Source of the DNA: Flavobacteriaceae bacterium
Lineage (GTDB): Bacteria > Bacteroidota > Bacteroidia > Flavobacteriales > Flavobacteriaceae
NCBI GenBank assembly: GCA_030683815.1
Contig: JAUXPJ010000010.1
Coordinates: 1-64,000, forward strand
Length of the DNA: 64,000 bases
Direction: 5' to 3'
The position numbers and the translations under genes are program-made. Below are positions 35,628 through 45,379 of the stretch, piece by piece; positions within the stretch are counted from its first letter, which is position 1, and every line of letters starts with the position of its first letter. A model generated the notes under the pieces. That model was given only the letters and a program-made list of their open reading frames with translations. It did no database searches and was not told the origin of the DNA.

Positions 35628-36668
35628 ATGAAATTTACAGCGAAACAAATAGCAGAAGTTTTGAACGGTGAAATTGTGGGAAATCCATCAATTGAAGTTG
35701 ATAAACTTTCTAAGATTGAGGAAGGAACCAAAGGTTCGCTTACCTTTCTATCCAACCTAAAGTACAAAAACTATCTATATACTACCAACGCTTCAATTGT
35801 AATTGTCAGTAGAGATTTTGAGCCGGAAAAAGAAGTGTATATCACCATGATTAAGGTTGATGATGCTTACCAGGCATTTGCAAAATTATTAGAGTATTAT
35901 AATCAGGTAAAACTCAATAAATTCGGAATTGAAGAACCGAATTTTATAAGTAAATCTGCCAAAATAGGTGAAAATCCATATATAGGTGCTTTTGTATATA
36001 TAAGCAATAATGTTGTTTTAGGTAACAATGTTAAAATATACCCACATGTTTTTATAGGTGAAAATGTTATCATAAAGGAAAATACAACTATTTTTTCCGG
36101 AGCAAAAATATATTCAGAAACAGAAATAGGAAAATATTGCACAATACACTCGGGTGCTGTAATTGGTTCTGATGGTTTTGGTTTTGCCCCTTCAGCAGAT
36201 GGAACGTTTCAAAAAATACCTCAAATTGGTAATGTAATTATTGAAGATTATGTAGATATTGGCGCAGGAACAACTATAGATAGAGCAACTTTAGGATCTA
36301 CTATTATTGGAAAGGGTGTGAAATTAGACAATCTAATTCAAATTGCTCACAATGTTGAAATTGGAAATAATACAGTTATTGCTGCTTTAACAGGTATAGC
36401 GGGTTCGACTAAAATTGGAAAAAACTGTATGATTGGCGGTCAAGTAGGAATTGTTGGCCATATTATTATTGGTGATAATGTAAAAATTCAAGCACAAACT
36501 GGGGTTCTTCGAAGTTTAAAAGATAATGAAGTAGTACAGGGAAGTCCGGCAATAGGGTATAATAATTATTTTAAATCTTATGTACATTTTAAAAATCTAT
36601 CCCAAATTGCTATAACATTAAATAATATCGAAAAAGAAATTAAAGTATTAAAAGAAAAATATGAGTAA
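35628..36668 (+). CDS. lpxD: UDP-3-O-(3-hydroxyacyl)glucosamine N-acyltransferase
   Basis: Adds the second hydroxyacyl chain in lipid A synthesis. The uridine-binding N-terminal domain (about 1-100) opens [18 protein letters not shown]; hexapeptide repeats form the left-handed beta helix, with [13 protein letters not shown] and the catalytic His in [12 protein letters not shown] (about residue 243). At 346 residues it has the usual length. The gene overlaps lpxC/fabZ by 8 bases and heads the lipid A operon. Confidence 0.95.
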   Translation: MKFTAKQIAEVLNGEIVGNPSIEVDKLSKIEEGTKGSLTFLSNLKYKNYLYTTNASIVIVSRDFEPEKEVYITMIKVDDAYQAFAKLLEYYNQVKLNKFGIEEPNFISKSAKIGENPYIGAFVYISNNVVLGNNVKIYPHVFIGENVIIKENTTIFSGAKIYSETEIGKYCTIHSGAVIGSDGFGFAPSADGTFQKIPQIGNVIIEDYVDIGAGTTIDRATLGSTIIGKGVKLDNLIQIAHNVEIGNNTVIAALTGIAGSTKIGKNCMIGGQVGIVGHIIIGDNVKIQAQTGVLRSLKDNEVVQGSPAIGYNNYFKSYVHFKNLSQIAITLNNIEKEIKVLKEKYE

Positions 36669-38055
36669 TTATCAAAAAACAATCGCAAAGGAAGTTTCAC
36701 TTTCTGGTGTAGGATTACACACAGGCAATGTTGTGACAATGACTTTTAGCCCTGCTCCAGCAGGTTTTGGGTTTGCTTTTGAGAGAACTGATTTGGAAGG
36801 CAGACCAATTATTGAAGCTAAAGTTGAATTTGTAACTACAACCCAAAGAGGTACTAATATCGAAAAAAATGGTGTTCGGGTTCATACTTCAGAGCATGTT
36901 TTGGCAGCAGCAGTTGGATTAGACATCGATAATTTATTAATACAAATCAATGCAGTTGAACCTCCAATAATGGATGGTTCATCAAAATATTTTGTTGAAG
37001 CATTAGAAGCTGCCGGAATTGTAGAGCAAGATGTTGAGCGTGAAGTATTTATTGTAAAAGAAGTGATTTCTTATAAAGATGATGAAACAGGAAGTGAAAT
37101 TATGATTATGCCTTCTGATGAATATGAAATTACCACTATGGTTGATTTTGGCACCAAAATTTTAGGAACACAAAATGCCTCAATCAAATCTATAGATGAA
37201 TTTAAAGAAGAAATAGCCAATGCCCGTACGTTTAGTTTCCTTCATGAATTAGAAACGTTACTAGATAACGATTTAATAAAAGGTGGAGATTTGAATAATG
37301 CCATTGTATATGTTGATAAAGAAATTTCACCGGAAACGATTGAAAAGCTGAAAATAATTTTCAAAAAAGAGAAAGTAAGCGTAAGTCCAAACGGAATTTT
37401 AGATAATCTTACTTTACATTGGGCAAATGAAGCAGCAAGACATAAATTATTAGATGTTATTGGGGATTTAGCACTTATAGGTACTCGAATTCGTGGAAAA
37501 GTAATCGCTAATAAACCTGGACATAAAATCAATACTTTATTTGCCAGGAAATTAGCCAATATTATTAAATGTGAGAAACGTAATTATGTTCCTAAATTTA
37601 ATTTATGTGATCCTCCATTGATGGATATCCAAAAAATTATGGAAATTCTGCCTCACAGACCTCCTTTTTTATTGATTGATAGAATTTTAGAATTATCAGA
37701 TAAACATGTGGTGGGGATGAAAAATGTAACTATGAATGAATCCTATTTTATAGGTCATTTTCCGGGAGCACCAGTTATGCCGGGAGTACTTCAGGTGGAA
37801 GCGATGGCACAATGTGGCGGTGTATTGGTTTTAAACACGGTACCTGATCCGCAAAACTACTTAACCTATTTTATAAAAATGGACAATGTTAAGTTCAAAC
37901 AAAAAGTATTGCCGGGTGATACGCTTATTTTTAAAGCCGAATTAATTTCGCCTATCCGAAGAGGGATTTGTCATATGCAGGCATTTGGATATGCCAACAA
38001 TAAATTAGTAGTAGAAGCCGAATTAATGGCACAAATAGTTAGAATCAATGATTAA
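36661..38055 (+). CDS. lpxC/fabZ: LpxC/FabZ fusion: UDP-3-O-acyl-GlcNAc deacetylase and 3-hydroxyacyl-ACP dehydratase
   Basis: A 464-residue two-enzyme fusion normal for Bacteroidota. Residues 1-310 are LpxC, with [10 protein letters not shown], the zinc His in [20 protein letters not shown] and [12 protein letters not shown]. Residues about 320-464 are FabZ, with [35 protein letters not shown]. The first half commits lipid A synthesis; the second dehydrates hydroxyacyl-ACP, so the shared substrate pool is balanced in one chain. Confidence 0.97.
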   Translation: MSNYQKTIAKEVSLSGVGLHTGNVVTMTFSPAPAGFGFAFERTDLEGRPIIEAKVEFVTTTQRGTNIEKNGVRVHTSEHVLAAAVGLDIDNLLIQINAVEPPIMDGSSKYFVEALEAAGIVEQDVEREVFIVKEVISYKDDETGSEIMIMPSDEYEITTMVDFGTKILGTQNASIKSIDEFKEEIANARTFSFLHELETLLDNDLIKGGDLNNAIVYVDKEISPETIEKLKIIFKKEKVSVSPNGILDNLTLHWANEAARHKLLDVIGDLALIGTRIRGKVIANKPGHKINTLFARKLANIIKCEKRNYVPKFNLCDPPLMDIQKIMEILPHRPPFLLIDRILELSDKHVVGMKNVTMNESYFIGHFPGAPVMPGVLQVEAMAQCGGVLVLNTVPDPQNYLTYFIKMDNVKFKQKVLPGDTLIFKAELISPIRRGICHMQAFGYANNKLVVEAELMAQIVRIND

Positions 38056-38064
38056 AGAATTAAT

Positions 38065-38847
38065 ATGAATCAACCTTTAGCATATATACATCCCGGAGCA
38101 AAAATTGCTCGCAACGTAGTCGTTGAACCATTTACAACAATTCACAATAATGTTACAATAGGTTCCGGTACTTGGATTGGTTCTAATGTAACGATTATGG
38201 AAGGAGCCAGAATTGGAAGTAATTGCAGAATTTTTCCGGGAGCTGTTATATCAGCCATTCCCCAAGATTTGAAATTTGAAGGAGAAGATTCTCTTACTGT
38301 TATTGGTGACAATACAACTGTTAGAGAGTGTGTTACCATTAATAGAGGAACAAGTGCAACCGGAAAAACAAAAGTTGGTTCCAATTGTTTAATAATGGCA
38401 ACCGCTCATATAGCCCATGACTGTGAAATTGGAGACAATGCTATTGTTGTTAATGGAGTTGCTCTAGCGGGACATGTTACTGTCGGAAAATATGCCATTG
38501 TTGGCGGATTAGCTGCGGTTCATCAATTTATTCATATTGGTGATCACGCAATGATTTCCGGCGGTTCATTAGTCAGAAAAGATGTTCCGCCTTATACTAA
38601 AGCAGCAAAAGAACCGCTTTCTTATATTGGAATCAATTCTATCGGACTTAGGAGAAGAGGTTTTACTACCGAAAAAATTAGAGAAATTCAAAATATTTAC
38701 AGAATTCTATATCAGAAAAATTTTAATACCTCGCAGGCATTAGAAAAAATTGAAGCAGAAATGGAAGCTACTGCCGAACGTGATGATATCATCACTTTTA
38801 TCAGAAATTCTCAGAGGGGAATCATGAAAGGATATTCAGGAAATTAA
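38065..38847 (+). CDS. lpxA: UDP-N-acetylglucosamine O-acyltransferase
   Basis: First acyl transfer of lipid A synthesis. A 260-residue hexapeptide-repeat trimeric enzyme; the catalytic His is in ATAHIAHDCEIG (about residue 118-122), AISAIPQDLKFEGE and GINSIGLRRRGFT are family marks. The C-terminal helices follow from about residue 195. It is 9 bases after lpxC/fabZ. Confidence 0.96.
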   Translation: MNQPLAYIHPGAKIARNVVVEPFTTIHNNVTIGSGTWIGSNVTIMEGARIGSNCRIFPGAVISAIPQDLKFEGEDSLTVIGDNTTVRECVTINRGTSATGKTKVGSNCLIMATAHIAHDCEIGDNAIVVNGVALAGHVTVGKYAIVGGLAAVHQFIHIGDHAMISGGSLVRKDVPPYTKAAKEPLSYIGINSIGLRRRGFTTEKIREIQNIYRILYQKNFNTSQALEKIEAEMEATAERDDIITFIRNSQRGIMKGYSGN

Positions 38848-38876
38848 ACAAATATAAATCAGATAAGAAAAAATAA

Positions 38877-39440
38877 ATGGCAAGTACATCAGATATTAGA
38901 AATGGCTTATGCATTAAGTTTAACAATGATACATTTAAAATTATTGAATTTTTACATGTTAAACCCGGAAAAGGTCCGGCATTTGTAAGAACAAAATTAA
39001 AAAGTTTAACTTCTGGAAAAGTGCTGGATAATACCTTTTCCGGCGGTCAGAAAATTGATGAAGTAAGAGTAGAGACCAGAAAATACCAATTTTTATACAA
39101 TGAAGGAGAGCAGTATTTCTTTATGAATACAGATGATTATAACCAAATTACACTTTTAAAAGAAGTATTGGATGCTCCAGAATTAATGAAAGAAGGCGAG
39201 ATGGTAACCATCATCATCAGAGCAGAAGATGAATTTCCTTTATCTGTTGAAATGCCTGCCAGCGTTATTTTAAAAGTGATTGAAACTGAACCGGGATTAA
39301 AAGGAAATACGGCTACCAATGCTACAAAACCGGCCATTGTTGAAACAGGAGCCAGAATAAATGTTCCTTTATTTATTAATGAAGGAGATAGCATTAAAAT
39401 TGAAACGGAAAAAGGATCTTATTTGGAAAGAGTGAAATAA
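38877..39440 (+). CDS. efp: Elongation factor P
   Basis: A 187-residue EF-P, which relieves ribosome stalling at proline runs. Three beta domains are seen. The loop VKPGKGPAFV has Lys32 as the usual modification site. Placement after lpxA, with a second LpxD-like gene next, makes efp part of the lipid A transcript; a family-typical order in Flavobacteria. Confidence 0.96.
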   Translation: MASTSDIRNGLCIKFNNDTFKIIEFLHVKPGKGPAFVRTKLKSLTSGKVLDNTFSGGQKIDEVRVETRKYQFLYNEGEQYFFMNTDDYNQITLLKEVLDAPELMKEGEMVTIIIRAEDEFPLSVEMPASVILKVIETEPGLKGNTATNATKPAIVETGARINVPLFINEGDSIKIETEKGSYLERVK

Positions 39441-39475
39441 TAATTTTTTTATATCTTTAGATATAAAAAAAAGAC

Positions 39476-40399
39476 ATGAAATTTACTAAAACCTTTACTT
39501 TAAAAGAAATAGCTGGTATTATTAATTGTAAATATGTTGGCTCGGATGATTTTCCCATTAGTGGAATGAATGAAATTAATGTGGTAGAATCTGGTGATAT
39601 AGTATTTGTTGATCACCCAAAATATTACATCAAAGCATTAAAATCAGCAGCTACCATTATTTTAATCAATAAAGAAGTGGAGTGTCCCGAGGGGAAAGCT
39701 CTATTGTTAACGGATGATCCTTTTAGAGATTTCAATAAACTGGCGCATTATTTTAAACCATTTAAGAGGGCAGATAATATTATTGCAGAATCTGCTCAAA
39801 TAGGTGAAAACACGATTATTCAGCCTAATGTATTTTTAGGAAACAATGTTATTATTGGAAAAAATTGTTTAATTCATCCCAATGTTGTTATTTATGATGA
39901 TTGTATAATTGGCAATTATGTCACGATTCATGCAGGTACTGTCATAGGTGCAGATGCTTTTTACTATAAAAAACGGGCTGATTGTTATGACAAACTCAAT
40001 TCCTGCGGTTCAGTTCTTATAGAAGATTATGTAGATATCGGCGCCTTGTGTACGATAGACCGTGGTGTAACAGGAATTACTACTATCAAAAAAGGAACAA
40101 AAATAGACAATCAAGTGCAAGTTGGTCATGATACGGTTATTGATGAACGTTGTCTAATAGCAGCGCAAACCGGAATTTCCGGATGCGTTGTTTTAGAAGA
40201 ACAAGTAACTTTATGGGGTCAAGTAGGAACCAACAGTGGCATTAGAATTGGGGCAGGAGCCATCGTTTTTGGTCAATCCGGAGTTACAAAATCAATAGCC
40301 GGAGGTAAATCTTATTTTGGTTCTCCAATAGCTGAATCAAGAGAAAAAATGAAAGAAATCGCTCGGGTAAAACAAATTTCACTTAAACCCAAAAATTAA
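39476..40399 (+). CDS. Second LpxD-like acyltransferase
   Basis: A 307-residue paralogue of LpxD with the uridine-binding-like N-terminal domain and hexapeptide repeats (about 100-290). The catalytic His is kept in [12 protein letters not shown] (about residue 222). The loop that reads GSDGFGFA in the first copy is [17 protein letters not shown] here, so substrate binding has probably changed. Possible roles are a different acyl chain or a different nucleotide sugar; I cannot decide. Confidence 0.85.
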   Translation: MKFTKTFTLKEIAGIINCKYVGSDDFPISGMNEINVVESGDIVFVDHPKYYIKALKSAATIILINKEVECPEGKALLLTDDPFRDFNKLAHYFKPFKRADNIIAESAQIGENTIIQPNVFLGNNVIIGKNCLIHPNVVIYDDCIIGNYVTIHAGTVIGADAFYYKKRADCYDKLNSCGSVLIEDYVDIGALCTIDRGVTGITTIKKGTKIDNQVQVGHDTVIDERCLIAAQTGISGCVVLEEQVTLWGQVGTNSGIRIGAGAIVFGQSGVTKSIAGGKSYFGSPIAESREKMKEIARVKQISLKPKN

Positions 40400-40432
40400 A
40401 AGAAATCCTTTTAAATACCCATATTAAAAGTG

Positions 40433-40440
40433 TAATTTTG
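40433..40440 (+). promoter_or_regulatory. -7 box before sucD
   Basis: TAATTTTG matches TANNTTTG exactly; the -33 element is weak (TTA at the expected place). It lies 30 bases before the sucD ATG and suggests sucD can be transcribed apart from the lipid A genes. Confidence 0.5.
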
Positions 40441-40470
40441 TGCCTCTTTAACAATAAATTTAATTCAACA

Positions 40471-41346
40471 ATGAGCGTATTAGTTAATAAAGATTCAAAA
40501 ATAATAGTGCAAGGATTTACCGGAAGTGAAGGCACCTTTCATGCTGCCCAAATGATAGATTATGGCAGTAACGTTGTTGGCGGTATAACTCCGGGAAAAG
40601 GAGGTCAAAACCATTTAGGAAAACCGGTTTTTAATACTGTTGCCGATGCTGTAGAAACTGTTCAAGCAGATACATCAATCATATTTGTACCACCGGCATT
40701 TGCTGCTGATGCCATTATGGAAGCGGCTGCTGCCGGAATCAAAGTAGTCATTTGTATTACAGAAGGGATTCCGGTTTCTGATATGGTAAAGGTTAAAGAG
40801 TATATCTCCGATAAAGGATGCAGATTAGTTGGGCCTAATTGTCCGGGTGTAATTACTGCGGATGAAGCTAAAGTTGGAATTATGCCAGGATTTATCTTTA
40901 AAAAAGGCAGAGTAGGTATAGTTTCAAAATCAGGAACTTTGACTTATGAAGCCGCTGATCAAGTTGTAAAACAGGGTTTTGGTATTTCAACAGCTATCGG
41001 AATTGGTGGAGACCCAATTATTGGAACCACTACCAAAGAAGCGGTAGAATTATTTATGAATGATACGGAAACAGATATTATCGTTATGATTGGTGAAATT
41101 GGTGGTCAATTGGAAGCAGATGCTGCTCGTTGGATCAAAGCCAATGGAAATAAAAAACCAGTAGTCGGATTTATCGCTGGTCAAACTGCTCCTAAAGGGA
41201 GAACAATGGGGCATGCCGGAGCTATTGTTGGCGGGGCAGATGATACTGCTCAAGCTAAAATGAAAATTTTACGTGAAAACGGAATTCATGTTGTAGAATC
41301 ACCAGCTAAAATCGGTGTGAAAGTAGCTGAACTCTTAAAAAAATAA
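40471..41346 (+). CDS. sucD: Succinyl-CoA ligase, alpha subunit
   Basis: CoA-binding subunit of the TCA-cycle enzyme making ATP or GTP from succinyl-CoA. [20 protein letters not shown] opens the CoA domain; [20 protein letters not shown] and the phospho-His in [13 protein letters not shown] (about residue 247) follow. ATG at 40471 starts [10 protein letters not shown] and gives 291 residues, the usual length. sucC is not in the window. Confidence 0.95.
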   Translation: MSVLVNKDSKIIVQGFTGSEGTFHAAQMIDYGSNVVGGITPGKGGQNHLGKPVFNTVADAVETVQADTSIIFVPPAFAADAIMEAAAAGIKVVICITEGIPVSDMVKVKEYISDKGCRLVGPNCPGVITADEAKVGIMPGFIFKKGRVGIVSKSGTLTYEAADQVVKQGFGISTAIGIGGDPIIGTTTKEAVELFMNDTETDIIVMIGEIGGQLEADAARWIKANGNKKPVVGFIAGQTAPKGRTMGHAGAIVGGADDTAQAKMKILRENGIHVVESPAKIGVKVAELLKK

Positions 41347-41365
41347 GATTCAAATAGATGAGTTT

Positions 41366-41393
41366 AAACCACGTCAAATAACGTGGTTTTTTT
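41366..41393 (+). terminator. Rho-independent terminator after sucD
   Basis: AAACCACGT (41366-41374) and ACGTGGTTT (41381-41389) make a 9-base stem followed by T7, 20 bases after the stop codon. Confidence 0.88.
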
Positions 41394-41550
41394 ATGGCAA
41401 TTCAGTATATTTGATAAAACTTAAATTAAATTCATGAAATAGCCATGTTTGTAAAAACACAATTGCGAAGCAATCACTGAACACCAAAACAAATAAAATT
41501 AGTGAAGTAAACATTGATAAAAAAAAAATTAATCAAACTGGCGTATTCCA

Positions 41551-41625
41551 TCCCGATTTATCGGGACAAGTAATGACAAATAAAATTTATAGTGAGCGCC
41601 TGTGCTGAACGCAGTCGAACTAAAC
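41551..41625. repeat. Palindromic repeat fragments upstream of fabG
   Basis: TCCCGAT (41551-41557) and ATCGGGA (41560-41566) form a 7-base hairpin with a 2-base loop. GAGCGCCTGTGCTGAACGCA at about 41593 continues into GTCGAAC and resembles the GAGCGCAGTCGA family found at 50.3-51.1 kb. Together they fill the gap 41394-41641, which otherwise has an AT-rich spacer. Confidence 0.6.
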
Positions 41626-41641
41626 AATTAATCAGCTGTAT

Positions 41642-42388
41642 ATGAAACTATTAGAAAATAAAATTGCTTTGATTACCGGTGCCTCTCGAGGTATAGGAAG
41701 AGGAATTGCCGAAGTTTTTGCAAAACATGGTGCAAATGTTGCATTTACCTATAATGCTTCAGCTGAAGCTGCTGCTGAATTGGAAAAAGATTTACAACAA
41801 TTTGGTGTAAAAGCGAAAGGTTATAAATCGGATGCCTCTAAATACAATGAGGCTCAGCTGCTTGTTGATGAGGTTTTAAGAGATTTTGGCACAATTGATA
41901 TCCTAATCAACAATGCAGGAATTACCAAAGATAATTTACTGATGCGTATTTCTGAAGAAGATTTTGACAAAGTCATAGAAGTCAATTTAAAGTCAGTGTT
42001 TAATTTAACGAAAGCAGTGATTAAACCTATGATGAAACAACGTTTTGGTTCTATTATCAATATGAGTTCTGTGGTTGGCGTAAAAGGAAATGCCGGTCAA
42101 ACTAATTATGCGGCTTCAAAAGCGGGAATTTTAGGATTTACAAAATCTGTAGCACTTGAATTAGGTTCAAGAAATATTCGTTGCAATGCTATTGCTCCCG
42201 GATTTATTGAAACTGAAATGACTGAAAAATTAGACGAAAATACGGTAAGAGGCTGGAGAGATGCTATTCCTTTAAAACGAGGCGGAACTCCTGAAGATGT
42301 AGCCAATACTTGTGTTTTTTTAGCATCAGAAATGAGTGCTTATATAACGGGGCAGACTATTAATGTTGATGGTGGAATGTTAACTTAA
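41642..42388 (+). CDS. fabG: 3-oxoacyl-ACP reductase
   Basis: NADPH-dependent reductase of fatty-acid elongation. The SDR signatures are complete: TGASRGIGRGIA (about 12), NNAG (about 89), the catalytic Ser in INMSSVVG and YAASK (about 154). PGFIETEMTEKL and the C-terminal YITGQTINVDGGM are those of FabG. It is 248 residues, the standard size. Confidence 0.95.
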   Translation: MKLLENKIALITGASRGIGRGIAEVFAKHGANVAFTYNASAEAAAELEKDLQQFGVKAKGYKSDASKYNEAQLLVDEVLRDFGTIDILINNAGITKDNLLMRISEEDFDKVIEVNLKSVFNLTKAVIKPMMKQRFGSIINMSSVVGVKGNAGQTNYAASKAGILGFTKSVALELGSRNIRCNAIAPGFIETEMTEKLDENTVRGWRDAIPLKRGGTPEDVANTCVFLASEMSAYITGQTINVDGGMLT

Positions 42389-42452
42389 CAATTAACAATT
42401 AATTCCTAAACTTTAAACATTAAAACATTAAAACATTAAAACATTTTAACAT

Positions 42453-43280
42453 ATGAGTAATCACCAAATTAACCCGTTTCCAAAACAGTTTTTAATATTA
42501 CTTTTTGGAGGAATTGCTTTTATCATAATGATAGCAATCTCTACTATTACCATAGAATCAGGAAAGGCCGGAGTTTTATACAGAACTTTTGGAGGTGGAG
42601 TTGACACCGTATTTTATTTTGATGAAGGATTCCATTTCGTTGCTCCTTGGAATAAAGTATTTATTTACGAAGTTCGTCAACAAGAATTATTTGAGAAAAT
42701 GTCGGTGCTTTCGGCTAATGGTCTAGAAATTAAATTAGATGCCTCCGTCTGGTATCAACCAATAGGCAGTGAATTGGGACTTTTACACAAAACAAGAGGT
42801 GAAAATTATTTAGAGCGCGTAATTCAACCTTCTATTCGTTCTGCAACCAGAAGTGTGGTTGGTCGTTATACGCCGGAACAAATCTATTCCTCAAAACGCG
42901 ATGCAATTCAAGCTGAGATTTATGAAGAAACTAAAAAGATTCTTGACAATCAACATGTGCAATTAAATGAAGTTTTAGTGAGAGATGTAACCTTACCACA
43001 AACCATTAAAACAGCCATTGAAAATAAATTAGGGCAAGAACAAGCTTCGTTAGAATATGAATTTCGTTTGGAAAAAGCGGCTAAAGAAGCGGAGCGTCAG
43101 CGAATTGAAGCAAGAGGAAAATCTGATGCAAACCGTATTCTAAGTGAATCATTAAATGATAAAATTTTAAAGGACAAAGGAATTGAAGCCACTTTAGAGT
43201 TGGCAAAATCTCCCAATTCAAAAGTAATAGTTATTGGATCTGGAAAAGATGGGCTTCCATTAATTTTGGGAAATAACTAA
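42453..43280 (+). CDS. Prohibitin-family (SPFH) membrane protein
   Basis: A 275-residue SPFH protein with one N-terminal membrane segment (about 12-32). The SPFH domain has ESGKAGVLYRTFGGGV and EGFHFVAPWNKVFIYEVRQQ; a long coiled coil rich in Ala, Glu and Arg follows (about 180-240). Prohibitin-like proteins form membrane-bound rings; the bacterial role is unclear. Short direct repeats ATTAAAAC (42419-42446) precede it. Confidence 0.88.
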   Translation: MSNHQINPFPKQFLILLFGGIAFIIMIAISTITIESGKAGVLYRTFGGGVDTVFYFDEGFHFVAPWNKVFIYEVRQQELFEKMSVLSANGLEIKLDASVWYQPIGSELGLLHKTRGENYLERVIQPSIRSATRSVVGRYTPEQIYSSKRDAIQAEIYEETKKILDNQHVQLNEVLVRDVTLPQTIKTAIENKLGQEQASLEYEFRLEKAAKEAERQRIEARGKSDANRILSESLNDKILKDKGIEATLELAKSPNSKVIVIGSGKDGLPLILGNN

Positions 43281-43373
43281 AAAAAGATGGTGTTTAAAAA
43301 GTGTTTTAATTTGTCAGTTCTGTAGATGTTAGATATTTCGGCAACAAAATTAACTTTGATAAATTTTGTTGCT

Positions 43374-43562
43374 ATGAGAAACGATAGCAAAGATTTAACC
43401 TTAGAAAGAAACTATTTAGAGAAGTATAGATTTCTAATAAAAGAGTGTGAACAGGTTAAAAACAGAATCTATCCATCGTTTAAAAAACCAATTGAAATAA
43501 TAACCGTTACCGAATTAAGTAACCTTTACAAATCGTGTATATCAGTTGGAGAATTGAATTGA
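43374..43562 (+). pseudogene. Possible transposase N-terminal remnant
   Basis: A 62-residue frame whose first half, YLEKYRFLIKECEQVKNRIY, resembles the N-terminus of IS481-type DDE transposases as I remember them; the remaining residues do not continue the fold and no catalytic part follows. Just upstream GCAACAAAATT (43341-43351) faces AATTTTGTTGC (43362-43372), an 11-base perfect inverted repeat around AACTTTGATA. It sits at the edge of the second glycan region. It could also be an unrelated small gene. Confidence 0.4.
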
Positions 43563-43645
43563 TTAGGTAAGTGAATTATATTAAGTACGTCACTTAGAGG
43601 ATTTCGAGTTATCGGAATCGTATCGAGAAGCAGATAAAGATCAAT

Positions 43646-44770
43646 ATGAAAAAAATTGTTTTTGTAACCGGTACCCGGGCTGATTTCGGAAAGTTAAAAC
43701 CTTTAATTCAAATCCTTCAAAATCAATCAGATTTTGAAACATACCTTTTTGTAACCGGAATGCATTTAAATCCACTTTACGGATACACTCTTCTAGAAAT
43801 AGAAAAAACAGGATTTAACAATATTCACACCTTTGAAAATACCACCTGTGAAACCACGATGGAATTAACGCTGGCGAAAACTATTGAGGGATTTTCAAGT
43901 TTTGTCAAACAACTTCAACCCGATTTAATCGTAGTGCACGGCGATCGGGTGGAAGCTTTGGCAGGCGCCATAGTGGGATCTTTAAACAATCGATTGGTAG
44001 CTCATATTGAAGGAGGCGAATTGTCAGGAACCATTGATGAGTTAATCAGACATGCCGTAACTAAAATGAGCCATCTTCATTTTGTGGCGAACGATGAAGC
44101 AAAAAATCGTTTATTGCAGTTGGGCGAAATTGCTGAATCCATTGCTGTTATTGGATCTCCGGATGTAGATGTGATGTTTTCCAATGAATTACCATCCTTA
44201 AAAGTGGCTAAAAACTATTATGAAATTCCATTTCAAAATTATGCAATAGCGCTCTTTCATCCCATTACCACCGAAATCAATTTAATGCCCGATTATGTAA
44301 AACAATGGATTGATGGTTTAACAGCAACTGATAAAAAGTACCTAATGATTTATCCCAACAATGATTTGGGTTCTTCAATTATTTTAGATTGCTGCCAAAC
44401 GCTTAAAGAAAATCCCAATTTCAGAATTTTACCTTCGGTACGCTTTGAGTATTTTCTGACACTTTTAAAGAACGCCGATTTTATCATCGGTAATTCGAGT
44501 GCCGGAGTTCGAGAAGCGCCATATTATGGAGTTCCAACCATTAATATAGGAACCCGTCAGCAAAACAGGGTTAATTTAATGGATATTCAAAATATTGATT
44601 GTAAATCCAAACAAATAGTAAGTGCAGTTGCTGAGCTGAAAGAAAAAAATACCACCGAAACTGTACAGCCCTTTGGCAATGGAAACAGCGCTGCATTGTT
44701 TTTAAAATCCTTAGAAGATAAAGCTATCTGGAACATCAACCATCAAAAACAGTTTAGAGATATCTATTAA
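43646..44770 (+). CDS. neuC: UDP-N-acetylglucosamine 2-epimerase (hydrolysing), NeuC-like
   Basis: A 374-residue epimerase that releases ManNAc or a related sugar from UDP-GlcNAc-type substrates, the entry step to sialic-acid-like nonulosonates. VFVTGTRADFGKLKPLI, HGDRVEALAGAIVGSL, HIEGGELSGTIDELIRHAVT and GNSSAGVREAPYYGVPTINIG (broken into family blocks) are all present. No neuB or neuA is beside it, so the pathway is incomplete in this window. It is the first complete gene of the second glycan region. Confidence 0.9.
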   Translation: MKKIVFVTGTRADFGKLKPLIQILQNQSDFETYLFVTGMHLNPLYGYTLLEIEKTGFNNIHTFENTTCETTMELTLAKTIEGFSSFVKQLQPDLIVVHGDRVEALAGAIVGSLNNRLVAHIEGGELSGTIDELIRHAVTKMSHLHFVANDEAKNRLLQLGEIAESIAVIGSPDVDVMFSNELPSLKVAKNYYEIPFQNYAIALFHPITTEINLMPDYVKQWIDGLTATDKKYLMIYPNNDLGSSIILDCCQTLKENPNFRILPSVRFEYFLTLLKNADFIIGNSSAGVREAPYYGVPTINIGTRQQNRVNLMDIQNIDCKSKQIVSAVAELKEKNTTETVQPFGNGNSAALFLKSLEDKAIWNINHQKQFRDIY

Positions 44771-44932
44771 CCATACTTATAGAATTTAGATGATAGATAA
44801 AAGACTATTTTAATAGAAATCAATAGTTTATCATATTTACTTTTCCTTATATATAACCGTTTTTTAATAATATGATTTTTTTGTGTTGTTGGCAATCAAT
44901 ATCGGTGGCAGGATTTTTTCATGTATTTTTTT

Positions 44933-45033
44933 GTGCCGTAGGCACTAACTATCGGCAGCAATCAGATTCAACATAAAACAGCGTGCCGCAGGTACGCAAC
45001 AAGACAAAAGGAAAGATTGCGTACCTACGGTAC
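44933..45033. repeat. Three REP-like hairpins
   Basis: The 321-base gap 44771-45091 has no gene but holds three stem-loops: GTGCC-GTA-GGCAC (44933-44945), GCGTGCC-GCA-GGTACGC (44981-44997, one G-T pair) and GTACC-TAC-GGTAC (45021-45033). All share a Y-C-C / G-G pair and a three-base loop. They stand directly before an IS200-type transposase remnant, the usual setting for REP or IS200/IS605 subterminal hairpins. The left part of the gap is AT-rich with nothing notable. Confidence 0.75.
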
Positions 45034-45091
45034 ATTTCAATCCGTAATTTTGAATATATTAGCAGAAAAATAGCTGCCAAATTCTACCTAT

Positions 45092-45376
45092 ATGGCAAAT
45101 ACTTTTACACAAATCCATATCCGTTTTGTTTTTGCAGTGAAATTTAGAAAAGGAATGATTCAGCCGCAATGGAAAGATTCATTATATAAATATATTACGG
45201 GAATCATTCAAAATAAAAATCATAAACTTTTATGTATCAACGGGATGCCGGATCATATTCATATTTTGATTGGAGTAAGACCCTCTCAATCGGTTTCAGA
45301 TTTAATGAAAGAGGTAAAATAAAGAGCATCTTATTGGATTAATAAAAATAAAGTGAGAAATAATCAATTTAAATAG
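45092..45376 (+). pseudogene. IS200/IS605-type transposase remnant
   Basis: MANTFTQIHIRFVFAVKFRK and the HUH site PDHIHILIG are those of TnpA-like Tyr transposases. A TAA at 45320 interrupts the frame, but the same frame continues RASYWINKNK, a recognisable continuation of the family, to TAG at 45374. The C-terminal half with the catalytic Tyr is missing. The remnant stops 3 bases before the next gene's ATG, so the fucosyltransferase gene lies at the break. Confidence 0.85.
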
Positions 45377-45379
45377 AAT

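Noticed and set aside
43646-44770. Complete sialic-acid pathway
   Set aside because: Only a NeuC-like gene is present; neuB and neuA were not found in the window.
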